Shown here in pieces: positions 60,863-64,000 of a stretch of DNA of 64,000 nt. The translations under genes and the position numbers were made by a program. The notes beneath the pieces are model-generated. The model saw only the letters and a list, made by a program, of their open reading frames with translations, did not search any database and had not been told where the DNA came from. How positions within the stretch are numbered: the first letter of the stretch is position 1; the number at the start of each line of letters is the position of its first letter. The stretch is from Fasciola hepatica (lineage: Eukaryota > Platyhelminthes > Trematoda > Plagiorchiida > Fasciolidae). The stretch lies in NCBI GenBank assembly GCA_948099385.1, contig CANUEZ040000193.1, positions 3,918,501-3,982,500 of the forward strand, in the 5' to 3' direction.

Positions 60863-63800
60863 GTTTTTACAGGTAGACTGTGCATTCTGTGTGTTGGCTA
60901 CTCGGGCATTATTTCCTTTTCCCACCCGTATACGTCCACTCCCTATCCATTTTGTACATTCATACTTTCTTATTCAGCGTGCAATATAGTGAGAAAGGCA
61001 GTAGTCAGTGGGGCTTGCCCTACGTTTTACCGCTGTACCATGACGGTTGATTAGTAGGGGGCTGACTAAGTTTCATCTGTCAAGTGATATTCAGGCAACA
61101 TTTGGTTGTAGCCACCATGAACCTGTAGTTAGCTGGGCAGATATAGGCCGCTTATTCTTGGCAGCCCCCAGTCCAGTAGATGCTGATCGTTCACTTTCCG
61201 CTTGATTCACTGGGTGCACGGAGTCAAAGACTTAATCCGAAAGCAGACCGATAATAAAGCACCATCAAAGTCACGACAGGGTACGGAAAGAGATCAGTTC
61301 TCAAGTGATTCTCGTTTGTTACTTCGTGGTCATATTTATGTTTGCATGAAAATTGGCAGTGCCGCGAGATGGCCACCACAAGCTGAGCACAGAATAGCAA
61401 GGCTGATGACTTCATGAATGCAACTGAACATCTGCGTTAGCGTCTTTGCGAGACCGTGGTGATGATTGATCTCAAGTTATCAAATGAGAACCGTTATACT
61501 TTCATATTTCCGGGCCTCTCAGCGGCGAGCACAATGTGTGTTCCTTTTTCCGTAAGACAACTGACCGAGTTAGAAACATTTGTTGCAAGAAAGACATAGT
61601 TGAATGGGATTTTCTAGTTCATGTTTATGCAACAATAGAGTGGAACGAGCATACCCCACTATCATTAGTCGTTTGGTTTTCAGTCAGTACGTTAACCTAA
61701 TTCAGATGCCCGGGGAAACAGCAGATTGCTATTCTCCATCAATTCGATAGACTCGGATTGAATAGAAACCAAAAATTCTGAGACCGATAAATCGCGATCG
61801 GCCTCCCCTCTCAGCTAGCGGAATCGAGGCTATCTCACCCGACAAACGCTCCACTCATTTTGCTTAGTTTGATTTGTGAGATAAATTGGAGGATTAGACC
61901 AATATCAGTAAACCTAATTCTTACACTGATGTAGCTCCAAGACTCTGTAGATTGTTTGTAGTGGAACAGCGTCTTTGGACTTGGGTCTACACATTGAATT
62001 CGTCCATAACAAAGGTCAATTGCTATGCTAACAACCGTTTTGAAATCAATGACGAAAATGTGCTATAGCATACAGTTTTGATGAGAAAATACCGTTGAGA
62101 CTCATCCCTGACAGATATGTAGTTAGTTGTTCGACTTGAAAAAGTTTGCCTGATTCTCTCATCAGATAGGAATATCACAAATCACATGATTAAATATTGT
62201 TGTGTAAAACGTAATTGTTCTTTTCAGTTTATTTCTATTAACATAAGTGCCCGGTTAAAAAAACCAATACCCAAGAAGTCAAGCCGGCTGATGCGTCAAT
62301 GTCACATGGAGGAGACACCACAAGCCACTCATGTATTTGGCTAAGCCACACGAATCTTTTCGACAGGTAATAAGAGCAGATAGGTCAACGTACTCCAGGA
62401 TTATTCATGATCAGCGTCATCAAAGTTTCCTGTGTGTATGATCACAGGTGTGTATGCTATGCTTCTGAGAAATATTTTCACAGTTTCTGCGGGTGCGCAT
62501 GTGATTGTTCAAGACACGTTCAAGGGTCACTATTCTTCCCGTATTGAGTGGGCGAATTTCCTGGGAGGATATGTACTTTGACATGTTGCGCCGACCCTAC
62601 ATTCCCAACTGACGAGCTGAGATTCAACACATATGAGAGGCATTGACATCACTCATAAACAAACGGTTCAAAGTGAGCTCGCTGTAACAGGAACACCTAG
62701 TCATTTTCATTCATATAGTGATTTTGTCACCCGTAGGAAGTAGGGAGAATTCGTTCACTTAGTGCATTTCATTACTTATAACACAACTGCCGATGCAGCA
62801 TGAATGCTCATCTGTCCTATCCTTCGGTTCATTGATGGTGGTTTCACTCACAATCTTTCAGCCCGTGTTTGGGTCTTTGTGAGAGGGAACAGCACTGCAG
62901 ATGGTGACTGCTACAGGATAGATCAAACACATTTCGGGGGTGCGGTAAGCTATGCTACTGAATGGCGAGTTACTTGTTATTCAAACAGAATCCACCACCA
63001 CTCACACTGGCATGTCATCCCTGTCAAATACCATCAACAGACCACGTCCACCTAGTTCTGGCCGAGACTTGAACCTGAAGTGCATCATTCCTTTTCATAC
63101 ACTGACACTGACGGATAAAAACCGACCTTCCAGGACATTATTTGTGTGATAACTACGTGATAGAGCATCGATGAAATTCGCCCCAATGGTAGAGTATATG
63201 GTTCATCTTTGCTGGAGAGCATCAGCTAAGAAACTTTTTTGAAGTTCACCTGGACTTCGAAGGTGACCCAGCTGCAGCTGCATGTATTCTACATGTAACA
63301 TAATCATAAAAATGAATGCTGATGACGGTTATCACGCAAGTGGTCTATGATAACCACCAATATCCAAGAGAAAATGAGGACGACAACATATTCCAGCCAA
63401 TTACGCTCCGATTTGAAAACCATATGACCAAAGCGACTGGCAGTGGTACATTTTTTGTAGTCGAATTAACCGATATAAACAGGACAGGTTCATGCAAACG
63501 AAATCAACTCCAGAACACCCAACCAAATGAAATGGCGCAAGCGTAAAGTAATTTCGTCGGTTAACGCGCCGACATTTAGAACTAGGAAAAGTGGTCCCGT
63601 GTATGGATTTTCGAATCGGTGTTGACACAGTGTTCAACAATTAACCGAACAAACCCACAACAAATAAGAATCCCATTTTTCGGCTTTCTCTGACTATCTT
63701 TCTCTTTTCGCTTTTGATTTTATATAATTCGCTCTGGAACTTCTAACTTGTTCCCGTCTATTTCGTCATCTAAGGTGGAATTTTTGGTCATCCTAATATG

Positions 63801-64000
63801 GCCATCGTTTCGGTAAATTTCGTCATTCATCTCATCAGGCATTGCCTTCATCAAGTTTGATCCGCTGGTATGCTTCGCTATGTGCCGAGGCATGATGCTT
63901 TACATTTTATGATCTGAAAATTGTATACTCTGCTGATGGCAGGTGTCTTATCCCTTAACAAATCTGTTCAAATTTTTTTATCACTTACGTACTTGTTGAT
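60863..64000. other. Unrecognised stretch after the LINE, copy B, to the window edge
   Basis: Counterpart of 17460-21321. It carries B-only segments at 60976-61030 (55 bases), 62898-62960 (63 bases, bordered by ACTG repeats at 62894-62897 and 62957-62960) and 63975-63987 (13 bases, bordered by TCA). No gene was recognised. Confidence 0.5.

Larger units (their letters stand above)
46157..64000. repeat. Duplicated block, copy B
   Basis: This is the second copy of the block at 1-21321. It begins to match copy A at 46157, although copy A cannot be compared further left because the window ends there. It still matches at base 64000. It carries the same four retrotransposon relics in the same order, but is about 3.5 kb shorter. 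The largest losses relative to copy A are 900, 1189, 549, 741 (net), 486, 202 and 148 bases. Its largest extra segment is 604 bases of LINE sequence at 60082-60685 that copy A has lost. Confidence 0.97.

Noticed and set aside
1..64000. CRISPR arrays, prokaryotic operons, rRNA genes, phage or plasmid modules
   Set aside because: No regularly spaced repeats, no dense coding, no ribosome-binding-site-led genes and no rRNA-like tracts were seen on either strand.

Overview
The window looks like repeat-rich nuclear DNA of a metazoan, most likely a flatworm and probably a digenean fluke. That assignment rests on remembered resemblance of its RTE-type LINE and Ty3/gypsy proteins to those of trematode genomes, not on a search. 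Base composition is AT-rich, no reading frame looks like an intact gene, and no rRNA, complete tRNA, CRISPR array or bacterial-style operon was seen. Every recognisable protein fragment belongs to a retrotransposon, and all of them are broken.

The dominant structure is a large direct duplication. Copy A (1-21321) and copy B (46157-64000) are the same block in the same orientation and the same internal order, about 42.7-46.2 kb apart. Copy A touches the left edge of the window and copy B runs off the right edge, so neither true end is visible. The two copies align throughout. The offset changes only at a short list of indels, and these account exactly for the difference in length (21321 versus 17844 bases). 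Identity is patchy: some tracts of several hundred bases are nearly identical, while neighbouring tracts differ by 5-10 percent.

Inside each block, left to right: (1) a minus-strand Ty3/gypsy reverse-transcriptase relic (A 2.6-3.4 kb, B 47.9-48.7 kb); (2) a second, distinct minus-strand Ty3/gypsy relic with RNase H, RT, protease and gag (A 6.4-8.95 kb), which in copy B has lost its protease and RT; (3) a minus-strand RTE-type LINE fragment (A about 9.1-9.7 kb); (4) a plus-strand RTE-type LINE with endonuclease, RT and C-terminal tail (A 14.9-17.46 kb, B 57.6-60.86 kb). Frameshifts shared by both LINE copies show that it was dead before the duplication. Private stops and deletions show that the copies decayed further afterwards.

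The 24.8 kb between the blocks (21322-46156) has no recognised gene. It holds a tRNA-derived SINE-like relic at 27.1 kb (minus strand), an AT dinucleotide run, a short poly-G run, a few notable palindromes, a possible LTR-like tract near 34.8-35.05 kb, and a diverged inverted relative of a repeat that also lies at 20.6 kb in copy A. Whether this spacer belongs to a 45-kb tandem unit, separates two segmental duplicates, or reflects two haplotypes joined by the assembler cannot be decided from the window.
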